Assembly: GCF_006094275.1 (NCBI RefSeq)
Contig: NZ_CP034412.1
Coordinates: 496,001-560,000 of the forward strand
Direction of reading: 5' to 3'
Length of the DNA: 64,000 nt
From: Glutamicibacter creatinolyticus
Lineage (GTDB): Bacteria; Actinomycetota; Actinomycetes; Actinomycetales; Micrococcaceae
Positions 10,074-19,605 of this stretch are shown one piece after another. The notes beneath the pieces are model-generated. The model was not told the origin of the DNA. It did no database searches and saw only the letters and a list, made by a program, of their open reading frames with translations. Each line of letters begins with the position of its first letter. Position 1 is the first letter of the stretch. The translations under genes were made by a program, and so were the position numbers.

Positions 10074-10976
10074 GTGACTAAGCGTCAATCGCAGGGGCGC
10101 CACCGCGCCGTGCCGGCACGCACCAACCCGTTGGAAGCTATTTCGCAGGCAGTGTCCTCGAACGCCGGTTCGGTCGGCCGCCAGGCCGCCGTCGTGGCCG
10201 CAGCTTCCGGTCTGATCGTTACCCTGGGTGTACCGGGCCAGGCCACCGCACCACGCGACGTTTCGGCAGCACCGGTTGACATCGTCAACCCGGAGCGCGT
10301 CGCCGTCAAGGCTGTTTCGGTTCCCGCCAAGAAGGCTGACAAGTTCGAAATCGAGCGCGCCAGCTTCACCGCAGAGCCGAAGCCGGAGCCGGTTGTCGTC
10401 GCCGTGGCCAATGAGGTCGCCCCGGTGAGCAATGACAACGCGCCGACCACTCGCGAGAATGCTCCGACCACTCGGAACAGCGTCTCGACCACTCGTAGCA
10501 GCGCGTCGACCAATAACGACAACGCTCCGATGACCCGCGAGAGCCGTTCGCAGACTCAGCGTTCTGCCGCCTCGGCTCCGGAATCGAGCAAGTCCAAGGC
10601 TCCTAAGAAGGAGTCGACCAAGAGCGTTCCTGGTCTGTCCGGCATCGCCGCGACGGCCAGCAAGTACGTGGGCGCCCCGTACGTCTGGGGCGGCAACACC
10701 CCGTCCGGTTGGGATTGCTCCGGCTTCGTGAAGTACGTCTACGCACAGCACGGCATCAACATTGCCCGTGGCACCTCGGCCATCCTTGGCTCCGGTCAGT
10801 TCAAGCGCACCAGCAGCCCGAAGCCGGGCGACCTGGTGTTCCAGCGCGGCGGCAGCCACGTCGGCATCTACCTGGGTGGCGGCAAGATGATCGGTGCTCA
10901 GAACCCCACCACCGACACCAACATTCACCCAGTGACCCAGAACCCGCTTTACGGGTACTACACCCTGGCTCGCTAG
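10074..10976 (+). CDS. NlpC/P60 peptidoglycan hydrolase, secreted
   Basis: A 300-residue protein from a GTG start with AAGGAGAGG upstream. The N-terminus is basic, then a hydrophobic stretch (about 37-55) acts as signal or anchor. Residues 118-185 are low-complexity, with repeated APTTR/NDNAP motifs as a wall-spanning linker. The catalytic domain (about 190-300) has Cys215 in WDCSGF and His262 in SHVGIYLG. The third catalytic position, often His, Glu or Asn about 12 residues later, is Gly274, with Gln276 and Asn277 nearby. It should cut D-Glu-diamino acid bonds in stem peptides. Control is by the riboswitch in front and a strong terminator behind. Confidence 0.92.
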   Translation: MTKRQSQGRHRAVPARTNPLEAISQAVSSNAGSVGRQAAVVAAASGLIVTLGVPGQATAPRDVSAAPVDIVNPERVAVKAVSVPAKKADKFEIERASFTAEPKPEPVVVAVANEVAPVSNDNAPTTRENAPTTRNSVSTTRSSASTNNDNAPMTRESRSQTQRSAASAPESSKSKAPKKESTKSVPGLSGIAATASKYVGAPYVWGGNTPSGWDCSGFVKYVYAQHGINIARGTSAILGSGQFKRTSSPKPGDLVFQRGGSHVGIYLGGGKMIGAQNPTTDTNIHPVTQNPLYGYYTLAR

Positions 10977-10985
10977 GAACTTAGC

Positions 10986-11035
10986 AAACGGTTAGGCCGC
11001 GGTGACGCTGTTGCGTCACCGCGGCCTAACCGTTT
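10986..11035 (+). terminator. Terminator after the NlpC/P60 gene
   Basis: A perfect 23-bp stem: it opens with AAACGGTTAGGCCGCGG, has loop TGTT, and closes with the exact complement ending CGTTTAA. It lies 10 bases after the stop codon. Confidence 0.92.
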
Positions 11036-11309
11036 AATGCGTTTATCTCTACCCGCGACTTGATCCCCGCCAAGCGGCTTCGCATTGTCGCTCACCTCAG
11101 GCAACTGTTCGTTTTGGAAAAGCCCAGAAAGGCTTAGGGACAGCGGTGAACAGTGTGCGTTCATTGGATTAAGAATGTGCTTGGCCGGCAAAATAGTTGC
11201 AATTCATGGTGATCTATCGCATAGGCTAGCGCTTGTGAGGACTGTCCAACAGCGCTTCGTGAGGCATGTGGTAGATGCAGCACGCGGCGCTCCGGGGGAA
11301 AGTACATAG

Positions 11310-11804
11310 ATGCGCACGCTGGTATTGAATGCAGGTTATGAGCCGCTGGCCGTGGTTTCATTTCGCAGAGCACTGCTGTTGGTGCTCGCCGACAAGGCTA
11401 CGATTCTTTCAGCCGACGACAGCCGGCCGGTAATCAGTGCCCACACAAGCCTTCCGCGGCCGTCGGTCATTGTCCTGAACCGCTATATCCGTCGTCCGCA
11501 CCGAGTAATGAATCATGTCACCCGTCGCGGGGTATTGCGTCGCGATTCCTACAAGTGCGCCTATTGCGGACGTCCCGCCACCACTGTGGACCATGTACTT
11601 CCGCGGTGCAAAGGCGGCAAGGACACCTGGGAGAATCTGGTCGCCGCGTGCTTCCCCTGCAATAGCCGCAAGGCCGATATGACGCTCTCGCAGCTCGGCT
11701 GGAGGCTGAAGGACACCCCGAAATGCCCGCGCTCAAACGTGTTGTTCATCCGTGGTCTGGAACGGGTTGAGCAGGACTGGGGGCAGTACCTGCAGGCCGT
11801 TTGA
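11310..11804 (+). CDS. HNH endonuclease family protein
   Basis: A 164-residue protein. The HNH region has a zinc-binding CAYCG (CxxC) and a second CFPCN pair around VDHVLPRCKGGKDTWENLVAAC, which supplies the DH and N of the motif. The N-terminal 80 residues (MRTLVLNAGYEPLAVVSFRRA) are conserved in a single-copy chromosomal group in actinobacteria, so it is probably a housekeeping or repair-related nuclease rather than a mobile homing enzyme. ATG start after GGGGGAAAG. The 274 bases between the preceding terminator and this gene hold no other gene that I can support. Confidence 0.88.
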   Translation: MRTLVLNAGYEPLAVVSFRRALLLVLADKATILSADDSRPVISAHTSLPRPSVIVLNRYIRRPHRVMNHVTRRGVLRRDSYKCAYCGRPATTVDHVLPRCKGGKDTWENLVAACFPCNSRKADMTLSQLGWRLKDTPKCPRSNVLFIRGLERVEQDWGQYLQAV

Positions 11805-11876
11805 GCAGGAAGCTTCGTCTCTGCGTCACCGGTTTGCTCTCACCCCGTCAGCCGGGGGAAGCACGCTCAGCGGATT

Positions 11877-12293
11877 CTAGCTCGCCTGGGTAAGTCGCTC
11901 GATAGCCTGGGGGAGTACGTGCTCGCGCAATAGGGGAGCGAGGTCCTTGCGCTGCAGGGCTTCGTGGGGATCAACCCAGATGATCTCCTCCAGCTCAGCC
12001 TGCGGCCTGGGGGTATGTTCGAGCCGCCCGGCAAATAGATGTGCGCGCAGCCCGGTGTCAGGCTCATTGGCCGCCAAGCCCTCCCAGATGCCAAGCGGTT
12101 CCAGATCTGACAAAGCGTAGCTAATTCCCAATTCTTCTTCAATTTCGCGCACCACTGCCTCATGGGCGCTCTCGCCGGGTTCGAGTTTCCCGCCTGGTTG
12201 CATGAACTTACTTGTGCCCCGCTTTCTCACCAGGAGCACTTTATTCTCGCTATTCATCAGACAAGCCGCTGCGACGGTCAAAAAGTTCTTCAC
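11877..12293 (-). CDS. NUDIX hydrolase
   Basis: About 138 residues from GTG at 12293 (VKNFLTVAAACLMNSENKV). Upstream codons to an ATG at 12416 look non-coding and would intrude on the ROK promoter region, so that longer start is doubted. The complete NUDIX box (GGKLEPGE, then REIEEELG) binds Mg2+ and positions the pyrophosphate substrate. These enzymes hydrolyse nucleoside diphosphates linked to another moiety, often oxidised nucleotides. The lysine- and arginine-rich LLVRKRGTSKFMQPGG stretch is typical of MutT-like members. Substrate unknown. There is no clear ribosome site. Confidence 0.82.
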   Translation of the reverse strand: MKNFLTVAAACLMNSENKVLLVRKRGTSKFMQPGGKLEPGESAHEAVVREIEEELGISYALSDLEPLGIWEGLAANEPDTGLRAHLFAGRLEHTPRPQAELEEIIWVDPHEALQRKDLAPLLREHVLPQAIERLTQAS

Positions 12294-12395
12294 TAAACGA
12301 GGATATCGCGTGTGAAAACGATCTACAGATGGTAACGTGCATTTATGGATCTTCAACTGTTTTATTTGAACTAACCGCATCGTCCTGAACTCGCA

Positions 12396-12465
12396 CTTTA
12401 TAGACGTGAACGGCATGTTTGAATTGCGGTTTGAATCGGAAGGATCGATCCATCAACTTTATAGA
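12396..12465 (+). repeat. Direct repeat ACTTTATAGA upstream of the ROK regulator
   Basis: ACTTTATAGA occurs exactly twice, at 12396-12405 and 12456-12465, 60 bases apart (near an integral number of helical turns). The second copy lies 14 bases before the ROK start codon. It may be an operator pair or partly a -10 element. The palindrome GGATCGATCC lies between them. Confidence 0.4.
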
Positions 12466-12479
12466 TCAATGGAGCGCAG

Positions 12480-13709
12480 ATGCGACGGGGCACCAACTTA
12501 GGCCGTTTGGGAGACTTCAACCAAGCAGTCATTCTTGAATCAATCCGCCGGGCACCAGATGGGATCAGCCGGGTGGAACTGGCCGGGTCAACGGGGCTCT
12601 CCCCGCAGACTATTTCCAACGTGGTGCGGCGACTACTGGACGACGGGATTGTGCGTGAGGATCGCACCATCGTATCCGGTCCCGGTAAACCACGCACCGT
12701 CCTGGAGCTGGAAGGCAACCGTATGGTTGCCATCGGAATCCACCTGGACCCCAGCGTCCTGACCTTCGTGATGATGAACCTGCGCGGAGAGGTCATCCGG
12801 GAACGTCGCATCGATGTGCCCAACCTGGAAGTGGCCAGCGAGACCATCGAACTGATGGCGACTACGGTCAAGGAACTGATCGCCGAGGTGCGCATCCCGA
12901 AGAAGCACATCGTCGGTGTTGGCATCGCCGTTCCGGGTCCGGTGAACGTCGAGGATGGGGTCGTGCTCAACCCGCCGTTGCTGGACGGCTGGGCCGATGT
13001 GGACATCGTCGCACCATTGCGCAAGATGCTGCGCCTGCAGGTCATCATCGAGAAGGACACCATCGCCTCGGCGGTGGGTGAGCTGTGGCAGTCCAAGGAA
13101 GAGAAGACCGAGGACTTCGTCTTCGTGTACTGCGGTCACGGATTCGGCGCTGGCATTGTCTTCGATTCAGATGTCTACCGAGGCTCCAGCAACAACGCCG
13201 GAGAAATCGGGCATTACTCCACCGGACACAAGTCGATGTTCTGCGACGAATGCGGCGCCGATGACTGCCTGGCAGCGGGCACCTCATATGAGTATGTGGC
13301 CAAGAAGGCCAAGGAACGCGGGTTGGATCTTCCCTACAGCGACGATATGGGCCCGGAACAGCGTTCCGAGGGCTTGAATCACCTGGTTGAGCTCGCCCAG
13401 CAGGGCAATGAGATCGCCAAGGACCTGATCAAGGAATCCATGATTCTGGTTGGCGAAGTGGTTGGACAGCTGGCCAACTCGCTGGATATCCGCCAAATCG
13501 TTTGCGGCGGACCGCAGTGGGAGCAAGTCAAGGACTTTGCCGAGGAAGGCATGAGCGAGGCCATCCGCCGCCGCTTTGCGCTGCGCCAGGTGCATGACAT
13601 TGAAACCCGCACCTCGGTACTGGGCTCGAAGATCGGTGCCATCGGTGGAGCCTGCGCGGTGATGGATGCTTCGCTATCGCCGAAGGCCACCGCCCTGCTG
13701 CTGCGCTAA
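12480..13709 (+). CDS. ROK-family transcriptional regulator
   Basis: A 409-residue protein. Residues 1-75 form a winged helix (SRVELAGSTGLSPQTISNVVRRLLDDG), and 80-400 form a sugar-kinase-like ROK domain with the phosphate-loop region GIAVPGPVN and the GHGFGAGIV stretch. The usual zinc motif CxCGxxGC is altered to SMFCDECGADDCLAA, so the metal site is rearranged. ROK repressors bind a sugar or sugar phosphate to release DNA. The ATG start has GGAG upstream. No sugar transport or metabolism gene adjoins it, so it probably regulates genes elsewhere. A terminator follows. Confidence 0.88.
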   Translation: MRRGTNLGRLGDFNQAVILESIRRAPDGISRVELAGSTGLSPQTISNVVRRLLDDGIVREDRTIVSGPGKPRTVLELEGNRMVAIGIHLDPSVLTFVMMNLRGEVIRERRIDVPNLEVASETIELMATTVKELIAEVRIPKKHIVGVGIAVPGPVNVEDGVVLNPPLLDGWADVDIVAPLRKMLRLQVIIEKDTIASAVGELWQSKEEKTEDFVFVYCGHGFGAGIVFDSDVYRGSSNNAGEIGHYSTGHKSMFCDECGADDCLAAGTSYEYVAKKAKERGLDLPYSDDMGPEQRSEGLNHLVELAQQGNEIAKDLIKESMILVGEVVGQLANSLDIRQIVCGGPQWEQVKDFAEEGMSEAIRRRFALRQVHDIETRTSVLGSKIGAIGGACAVMDASLSPKATALLLR

Positions 13710-13768
13710 GTCCGACGTTCCGCCCCGCGCCGGCCCTCGCCCTGCACGGTACTGGGGCGCAGTGACCA

Positions 13769-13810
13769 AAAAGAAATCGCATTCGACCACGGTCGAATGC
13801 GATTTCTTTC
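13769..13810. terminator. Bidirectional terminator between ROK gene and tRNA-Arg
   Basis: AAAGAAATCGCATTCGACC and GGTCGAATGCGATTTCTTT form a perfect 19-bp stem flanked by A- and T-runs. It can stop both the ROK gene and the tRNA transcript. Confidence 0.92.
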
Positions 13811-13818
13811 TTAAGGTG

Positions 13819-13892
13819 TGCCCCTGGCCGGAATCGAACCGACGGCCTACCCTTTAGGAGAGGGTCGCTCTATCCTACTGAGCTACAGAGGC
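13819..13892 (-). tRNA. tRNA-Arg, anticodon CCT
   Basis: A 74-nt cloverleaf on the minus strand. The acceptor stem is GCCTCTG/CAGGGGC, the D-arm GCTC/GAGC, the anticodon stem ACCCT/AGGGT with loop CTCCTAA (anticodon CCT, reading AGG), and the T-arm GTCGG-TTCGATT-CCGGC. The discriminator is A. CCA is not encoded. Confidence 0.95.
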
Positions 13893-13981
13893 AGGCGTTT
13901 AACACGCACGCACAACACTATCTTAACCGGTTACCCGCTCAGAATTCCCCTGTTCGGACCCGGACGCAGGCTGATTATTGC

Positions 13982-14623
13982 CTAGCGTTGTGTCGCCTCC
14001 GCGTACTTTTGGCGGAAGGTGCGAATGAAGCGTCGAAGTCCCACCACCACGATGGTCAGCGCGCTGATAATGAGCAGAGCCCATCGCAGGATGGTTAGTA
14101 CTAAAGCAAGCTGGACGGCCGCGCCGTCAAGATCTGAGACAAACAGTGCGTCAATTGCCTGATTGCTCCACAAATCGACCACCACGAACAGCATCGGTGC
14201 CGCCCACGCCAGCCAGCGTCGAGAACGCGTGCGCACCCACTGGCCCAGGGTCAGCAGGCTAAAGAAGCCAAAGAGCAATGGGAAGAACAGGCCCACGCTG
14301 CGGTGCACATAATTCAACTGGGCCACAGCATCCTCGTTCATCACCGAACGCAGGGTCTGAATCTGCTCTTCGGAAAAACCGAAAACGTACTGATCCGGCA
14401 TGGGCTGACCACCGGACAGGTCGGCGAGCTGCCCCAAGGCCCACACATGGTAGTAGAAGAACAGCAGTACCGACGTGACCAAGCCTGCCGAAATCAGGAT
14501 CATCGCATTGGACTGCGCCTTGGCCTCACTGCGCGGAGCGGCTGGATTCATCGGCGCTACGGGCTGCTGCGCGAACTGTGAGGGTTTGCGGTATTCCTTG
14601 GATTTCCTGACCTTTTTTGCCAT
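13982..14623 (-). CDS. Four-helix membrane protein, function unknown
   Basis: A 213-residue protein with a basic, Pro-rich N-terminus (MAKKVRKSKEYRKPSQF). It has about four membrane segments, near residues 40-62, 108-128, 140-155 and 172-195, and a basic cytoplasmic tail. A loop of about 45 residues between helices 1 and 2 would be extracytoplasmic. It is divergent from pcrA. I recognise no named family. Confidence 0.8.
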   Translation of the reverse strand: MAKKVRKSKEYRKPSQFAQQPVAPMNPAAPRSEAKAQSNAMILISAGLVTSVLLFFYYHVWALGQLADLSGGQPMPDQYVFGFSEEQIQTLRSVMNEDAVAQLNYVHRSVGLFFPLLFGFFSLLTLGQWVRTRSRRWLAWAAPMLFVVVDLWSNQAIDALFVSDLDGAAVQLALVLTILRWALLIISALTIVVVGLRRFIRTFRQKYAEATQR

Positions 14624-14685
14624 ACCCCCATTATGCCGGGTGCATCACGGCAAGTGTCCCGGGTGCGACGTAGACTGGCACCACC

Positions 14686-17067
14686 ATGGATTTTCTCTTT
14701 GACGACTTCACTCCCGAACCGGCAGTAAAGCCCCTGCCGAATGCCGATGAACTGTTGGTTGGAATGAATCCGCAGCAGGCCGAGGCGGTGAAGTATCACG
14801 GCGGGCCGCTGCTGATTGTCGCCGGTGCCGGCTCTGGCAAGACCCGTGTGCTGACCCACCGAATTGCCTACCTGTTGGCCACCGGCCGGGCCCGCGCTCA
14901 CGAGATCCTCGCCATTACCTTCACCAACAAGGCCGCCGCAGAAATGCGCGAGCGTGCCTCCGACCTGATCGGTGAAGAACAGTCAAAGAAAATGTGGATC
15001 TCAACCTTCCACTCCTCGTGCGTGCGCATTCTTCGCCGCGAGGCTGCCACCATTGGACTGAAGTCGAGTTTCTCCATCTACGACTCTGCCGACAGCATGC
15101 GACTGATCACCATGATCGCCAAAGGCTTGGAGCTGGATCCCAAACGATTCACCCCCAAGGCCATCGCGCACAAGATCTCCTCGCTGAAGAACGAGTTGAT
15201 CGACGAGGAGGACTACGCTTCGTCAATCAACACCAATGATCCGTTCTCCCGTGCCGTGGCTGGAGTGTACCGCGGTTACGCTCAACGACTGCGCTCCGCA
15301 AACGCGCTGGATTTTGATGACTTGATCGCCCAGGTTGTCTACATGTTCCGTGCCTTCCCGGCGGTGGCGGACAACTACCGGCGCCGGTTCCGCCACGTGC
15401 TGATCGACGAATACCAGGACACCAACCATGCCCAGTACGCGCTGGTGCGCGAACTGACTGGCCCCCAGGGGCAGACCCCACCGGGGGAACTGACCGTTGT
15501 GGGCGACTCGGATCAGTCGATCTATGCTTTCCGCGGCGCTGACATCCGCAACATCGTGGAGTTTGAAAAGGACTACCCCCAGGCAGCCACGATCAAGCTG
15601 GAACAGAACTACCGTTCCACCCAGAACATCCTGTCGGCGGCCAACGAGGTGATTAAGCGCAATCCGGAACGCAACGCCAAACGGCTGTGGACCGCCAGCG
15701 GGGACGGTGAACAGATTGTTGGGTATGTAGGCGAGTCCGAGTCCGACGAGGCCCGGTGGATAGCGGAGGAAATCCTGCGGCTGAACGACGAGCAGCAGGT
15801 GCGTCCCGGAGACGTGGCCATCTTCTACCGCACCAACGCCCAGTCCCGTGCGCTGGAAGAGCAGCTGATGCGCGTCGACCTGAAATACCGGGTAGTTGGC
15901 GGCACGCGCTTCTACGACCGCAAGGAAATCAAGGACGCATTGGCCTACCTGCGGATCCTGGTCAACCCGGACGATGACGTAAACGTGCGGCGGATCCTGA
16001 ACGAACCCAAACGTGGCATCGGCGATCGGGCCGAAGGCGCGGTGGCGGCCCTGGCCGAGCGGGAGCGAATCACTTTCATGCAGGCGTTGCGCCAGGCCGA
16101 GCAGGCACCGGGCCTCGGAACGCGCGGGCAGAAGATGATTGCCGCATTCGTCTCCATGATTGACGACCTGCAGACCGTGGCCGAGGGGTCCGGGCCCGCA
16201 GAGGCGCTGGAAGCGGTACTGGAACAGACCGGATACCTGGAAACGCTGCGCGCCTCCAACGACCCGCAGGATGAATCACGCGTCGAAAACCTGGCCGAAC
16301 TGGTTGCCGTGGTGCGCGATTACGTCAATGAAGAGCCGGAGGGCGGGTTGGAAGGCTTCCTGGAACGCGTGGCCCTGGTCGCCGACGCCGACCAGATTCC
16401 TGAGGCCCCCAGCGACGCGGAGGGTGCAGCCATGGCCGCGCAGGAAGGCATGGTCACCTTGATGACCCTGCACACGGCTAAGGGGCTGGAGTTCCCGGTC
16501 GTGTTCCTCACCGGCATGGAACACGGCGTATTCCCGCACCAGCGCTCAATGACGGATGAAAAGGAACTGGCCGAGGAACGCCGACTGGCCTATGTGGGGC
16601 TAACCCGAGCCCGGGAACGGCTTTACCTGACGCGCTCGGAACAGCGCAGCCTCTGGGGACAGTCGCAGTACAACCCGGCCAGCCAGTTCCTGGAGGAGAT
16701 CCCAGCCTCCCTCATCGACTGGAAGCGCGAGGGATCGGTGGGCGGATTTGGGGGCAGCTGGGGCAGCGGCTCCGGGTCACTGAACTTCGCCACCAGCCGG
16801 TACGAGCGCGGCAGCCACTGGGGCGCGGGCACCTCGGCGCCCGCTGCCAATCGGGTGGCGGCACCGGTGTCCAAGCAACGTGTCCAACAGAACAAAGACA
16901 TCGTGATTCCCAAGGTGGGCCAGCAGGTCAAGCATGCCAGCTTTGGGCAGGGAACGGTGTTGGCGCTGGAAGGGGCCGGGGATAAGACCGTGGCCAAGGT
17001 GCAATTCCAAGACTCCGAAAAACGTCTGTTGCTGCGGTATGCGCCCCTGGAACTGGTCGATGGCTAG
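14686..17067 (+). CDS. pcrA: ATP-dependent DNA helicase PcrA/UvrD
   Basis: A 793-residue superfamily 1A helicase that unwinds DNA 3'-5' in nucleotide-excision repair and removes RecA or transcription complexes. It shows MNPQQAEAV (Q motif), AGAGSGKTRVLTHR (Walker A), ITFTNKAAAEMRER (Ia), DEYQDTN (Walker B), GDSDQSIYAFRGA (III), QNYRST (IV), TLHTAKGLEFPVVF (V) and VGLTRARERL (VI). The C-terminal 60 residues (GQQVKHASFGQGTVL) are the Tudor-like RNA-polymerase-binding domain. Full length. TAGACT ends 9 bases before the ATG, so the transcript may have a very short leader or none. Confidence 0.97.
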   Translation: MDFLFDDFTPEPAVKPLPNADELLVGMNPQQAEAVKYHGGPLLIVAGAGSGKTRVLTHRIAYLLATGRARAHEILAITFTNKAAAEMRERASDLIGEEQSKKMWISTFHSSCVRILRREAATIGLKSSFSIYDSADSMRLITMIAKGLELDPKRFTPKAIAHKISSLKNELIDEEDYASSINTNDPFSRAVAGVYRGYAQRLRSANALDFDDLIAQVVYMFRAFPAVADNYRRRFRHVLIDEYQDTNHAQYALVRELTGPQGQTPPGELTVVGDSDQSIYAFRGADIRNIVEFEKDYPQAATIKLEQNYRSTQNILSAANEVIKRNPERNAKRLWTASGDGEQIVGYVGESESDEARWIAEEILRLNDEQQVRPGDVAIFYRTNAQSRALEEQLMRVDLKYRVVGGTRFYDRKEIKDALAYLRILVNPDDDVNVRRILNEPKRGIGDRAEGAVAALAERERITFMQALRQAEQAPGLGTRGQKMIAAFVSMIDDLQTVAEGSGPAEALEAVLEQTGYLETLRASNDPQDESRVENLAELVAVVRDYVNEEPEGGLEGFLERVALVADADQIPEAPSDAEGAAMAAQEGMVTLMTLHTAKGLEFPVVFLTGMEHGVFPHQRSMTDEKELAEERRLAYVGLTRARERLYLTRSEQRSLWGQSQYNPASQFLEEIPASLIDWKREGSVGGFGGSWGSGSGSLNFATSRYERGSHWGAGTSAPAANRVAAPVSKQRVQQNKDIVIPKVGQQVKHASFGQGTVLALEGAGDKTVAKVQFQDSEKRLLLRYAPLELVDG

Positions 17068-17141
17068 GGCGCATTCACGCCCGTTGGCCACCGGCTGGGA
17101 CCGAAAACACGCGACTCCGTTTTCTCTACGGCCGGTAAAAC

Positions 17142-17170
17142 TGTGAACTATCGGAAAGTCGCGCTAGTCT
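17142..17170 (+). promoter_or_regulatory. Predicted promoter of sucCD
   Basis: TGTGAA, a 17-base spacer, then TAGTCT, in the 228-base gap after pcrA. This gives a leader of about 120 bases. The match to the -35 consensus is moderate. Confidence 0.45.
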
Positions 17171-17295
17171 GAGAGATGCGCACGGGCCAAGGCGCCGGAA
17201 ATCACGCCGACGTGTTGCTCTGCGCTCTCCATTGGGTGCGGTGCATTGCATCGTGCCGTGAGTCAGCTTGAACTTCGAACGAAGGACACATACCC

Positions 17296-18462
17296 GTGGA
17301 CCTGTATGAATACCAGGCGCGCGATCTTTTCGAGGCACACGGCGTTCCCGTGCTTGCCGGCATCGTCGCCTACACTCCCGAGGAAGCCAAGGCCGCCGCA
17401 GAGAAGATTGGCGGCGTCGTTGTTGTCAAGGCTCAGGTCAAGGTCGGCGGCCGTGGCAAGGCCGGTGGCGTAAAGGTCGCCAAGACCGCCGATGAGGCCT
17501 TCGAGCACGCACAGAACATCCTCGGTATGGACATCAAGGGCCACACCGTGAACAAGGTCATGATCGCCCAGGGTGCCGACATCGCCGAAGAGTACTACTT
17601 CTCGGTGCTGCTGGACCGTGCCAACCGCAACTACCTGGCCATGTGCTCGGTGGAAGGCGGCATGGAGATCGAGCAGCTGGCCGAAGAGCGCCCGGAAGCC
17701 CTGGCCCGCATCGCCGTTGACCCGCTGGTTGGTATTGACGCAGCCAAGGCCGCCGAGATCGTCGAGGCTGCCGGCTTCGCCGAGGAACTGCGCGGCAAGG
17801 TCGCCGAGACCTTGCAGAAGCTGTGGGTTGTCTTCAAGGAAGAGGATGCCACCCTGGTCGAGGTCAACCCGCTGGTGAAGACCGGCGCCGGGGACATCGT
17901 TGCCCTGGACGGCAAGGTTTCGCTGGATGACAACGCCTCCGAGGTCCGTCACCCGCAGCACGAAGAGCTGGAGGACAAGGCCGTAGCCGATCCGCTGGAG
18001 GCCAAGGCCAAGGCCAACGGCCTGAACTACGTCAAGCTGGACGGCGAAGTGGGCATCATCGGCAACGGTGCAGGCCTGGTCATGTCCACCCTGGACGTCG
18101 TCGCCTACGCGGGCGAGAACCACGGCAACGTGAAGCCGGCCAACTTCCTGGACATTGGTGGTGGCGCCTCGGCAGAGGTCATGGCCAACGGCCTGGACGT
18201 CATCCTGAACGACCCGCAGGTCAAGAGCGTCTTCGTGAACGTCTTCGGTGGCATCACCGCCTGTGACGCAGTGGCCAACGGCATCGTGGGCGCACTGAAC
18301 ACCCTGGGCGACTCGGCCAACAAGCCGCTGGTGGTTCGCCTGGACGGCAACAAGGTGGAGGAAGGCCGCGCCATTCTGGCCGAAGCCAACCACCCACTGG
18401 TGACCCTGGCAGCAACCATGGACGAGGGCGCCGACAAGGCCGCCGAGCTGGCCAACAAGTAA
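17296..18462 (+). CDS. sucC: Succinyl-CoA synthetase (ADP-forming) beta subunit
   Basis: A 388-residue ATP-grasp subunit starting at GTG with GAAGGAC upstream. It begins [34 protein letters not shown] is the nucleotide-binding loop, [20 protein letters not shown] carries metal ligands, and the C-terminal flavodoxin-like part has [16 protein letters not shown]. With SucD it interconverts succinyl-CoA and succinate plus ATP in the TCA cycle. The next gene is 16 bases downstream, forming one operon. Confidence 0.97.
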   Translation: MDLYEYQARDLFEAHGVPVLAGIVAYTPEEAKAAAEKIGGVVVVKAQVKVGGRGKAGGVKVAKTADEAFEHAQNILGMDIKGHTVNKVMIAQGADIAEEYYFSVLLDRANRNYLAMCSVEGGMEIEQLAEERPEALARIAVDPLVGIDAAKAAEIVEAAGFAEELRGKVAETLQKLWVVFKEEDATLVEVNPLVKTGAGDIVALDGKVSLDDNASEVRHPQHEELEDKAVADPLEAKAKANGLNYVKLDGEVGIIGNGAGLVMSTLDVVAYAGENHGNVKPANFLDIGGGASAEVMANGLDVILNDPQVKSVFVNVFGGITACDAVANGIVGALNTLGDSANKPLVVRLDGNKVEEGRAILAEANHPLVTLAATMDEGADKAAELANK

Positions 18463-18478
18463 GAGGGATTAGCGAACA

Positions 18479-19381
18479 ATGAGCATTTACCTGAACAAGG
18501 ACTCCAAGGTCATCGTCCAGGGCATCACCGGCGGCGAAGGCACCAAGCACACCGCCCTGATGCTTAAGGCCGGCACCAACATCGTCGGCGGCGTGAACGC
18601 CCGCAAGGCCGGAACCACCGTGACCCACGGCGAGAAGGACATCAAGGTCTACGGAACCGTGGCCGAGGCCAAGGCCGAGACCGGCGCTGACGTGTCAATC
18701 GTCTTCGTGCCGCCGAAGTTCACCAAGGATGCGGTCGTCGAGGCCATTGAGGCCGAGGTTGGCCTGGTCGTGGTCATCACCGAAGGCGTGCCGGTACAGG
18801 ACTCGGCCGAGTTCTGGGCGCTGGCCCAGTCCAAGGTCGACGAGAACGGCAAGCAGATCACCCGCATCATCGGCCCCAACTGCCCGGGCATCATCACCCC
18901 GGGTGAGGCCCTGGTGGGCATCACCCCGAACAACATCACCGGCTCGGGTCCGATCGGCTTGGTCTCCAAGTCCGGCACCCTGACCTACCAGATGATGTAC
19001 GAACTGCGTGACCTGGGATTCTCCACCGCCATCGGCATCGGCGGCGACCCGGTCATCGGCACCACCCACATCGACGCCCTGGAGGCCTTCGAAGCTGACC
19101 CGGAGACCAAGGCCATCGTGATGATCGGCGAAATCGGCGGCGACGCCGAGGAACGTGCTGCCGAGTTCATCAAGGCCAACGTCACCAAGCCGGTTGTTGG
19201 CTACGTGGCTGGCTTCACCGCTCCGGAAGGCAAGACCATGGGCCACGCTGGCGCCATCGTCTCCGGCTCGGCCGGCACCGCCCAGGCCAAGAAGGAGGCC
19301 CTGGAGGCCGCTGGTGTGAAGGTCGGCAAGACCCCGAGCGAGACCGCTCGTCTGCTGCGCGAGGTGTACGAGGCGCTGTAA
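18479..19381 (+). CDS. sucD: Succinyl-CoA synthetase alpha subunit
   Basis: A 300-residue CoA-binding and ligase subunit. The N-terminal Rossmann fold begins [21 protein letters not shown], and [17 protein letters not shown] binds CoA. The phosphorylated histidine lies in [16 protein letters not shown] near the C-terminus. It partners with SucC. A strong terminator follows. In Micrococcaceae, purine genes (purN/purH) commonly lie downstream of sucCD; they are not found here. Confidence 0.97.
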   Translation: MSIYLNKDSKVIVQGITGGEGTKHTALMLKAGTNIVGGVNARKAGTTVTHGEKDIKVYGTVAEAKAETGADVSIVFVPPKFTKDAVVEAIEAEVGLVVVITEGVPVQDSAEFWALAQSKVDENGKQITRIIGPNCPGIITPGEALVGITPNNITGSGPIGLVSKSGTLTYQMMYELRDLGFSTAIGIGGDPVIGTTHIDALEAFEADPETKAIVMIGEIGGDAEERAAEFIKANVTKPVVGYVAGFTAPEGKTMGHAGAIVSGSAGTAQAKKEALEAAGVKVGKTPSETARLLREVYEAL

Positions 19382-19409
19382 GCTGCCTGGCACCCGCACC
19401 GCGGGCCTG

Positions 19410-19458
19410 AAAACCCCACTGCCTTGAAACCAATTGGTTTCAAGGCAGTGGGGTTTTT
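19410..19458 (+). terminator. Terminator of sucCD
   Basis: A perfect 24-bp palindrome: it opens with AAAACCCCACTGCCTTGAAA and the closing arm ends in GGGGTTTTTG, with a T-run. It is 28 bases after the sucD stop. Confidence 0.95.
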
Positions 19459-19605
19459 GTTGTCTTCAACAGGCGCGGTGTGATGGGCGCCCGCTGCAGG
19501 ACGCGACAATCCCTCCAAGAAGCGGATGCGGGCAGGCCCCGGCGCTGCCCCTGCGGCCCCCTCTGCGGCCGTACCAGGACGGTCACCGTCCCCGGTGGGA
19601 GGCGC

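Noticed and set aside
10424-10620. Tandem DNA repeat in the NlpC/P60 linker
   Set aside because: The APTTR-like repetition is at protein level in a low-complexity linker. The DNA is too divergent to call a tandem repeat array.
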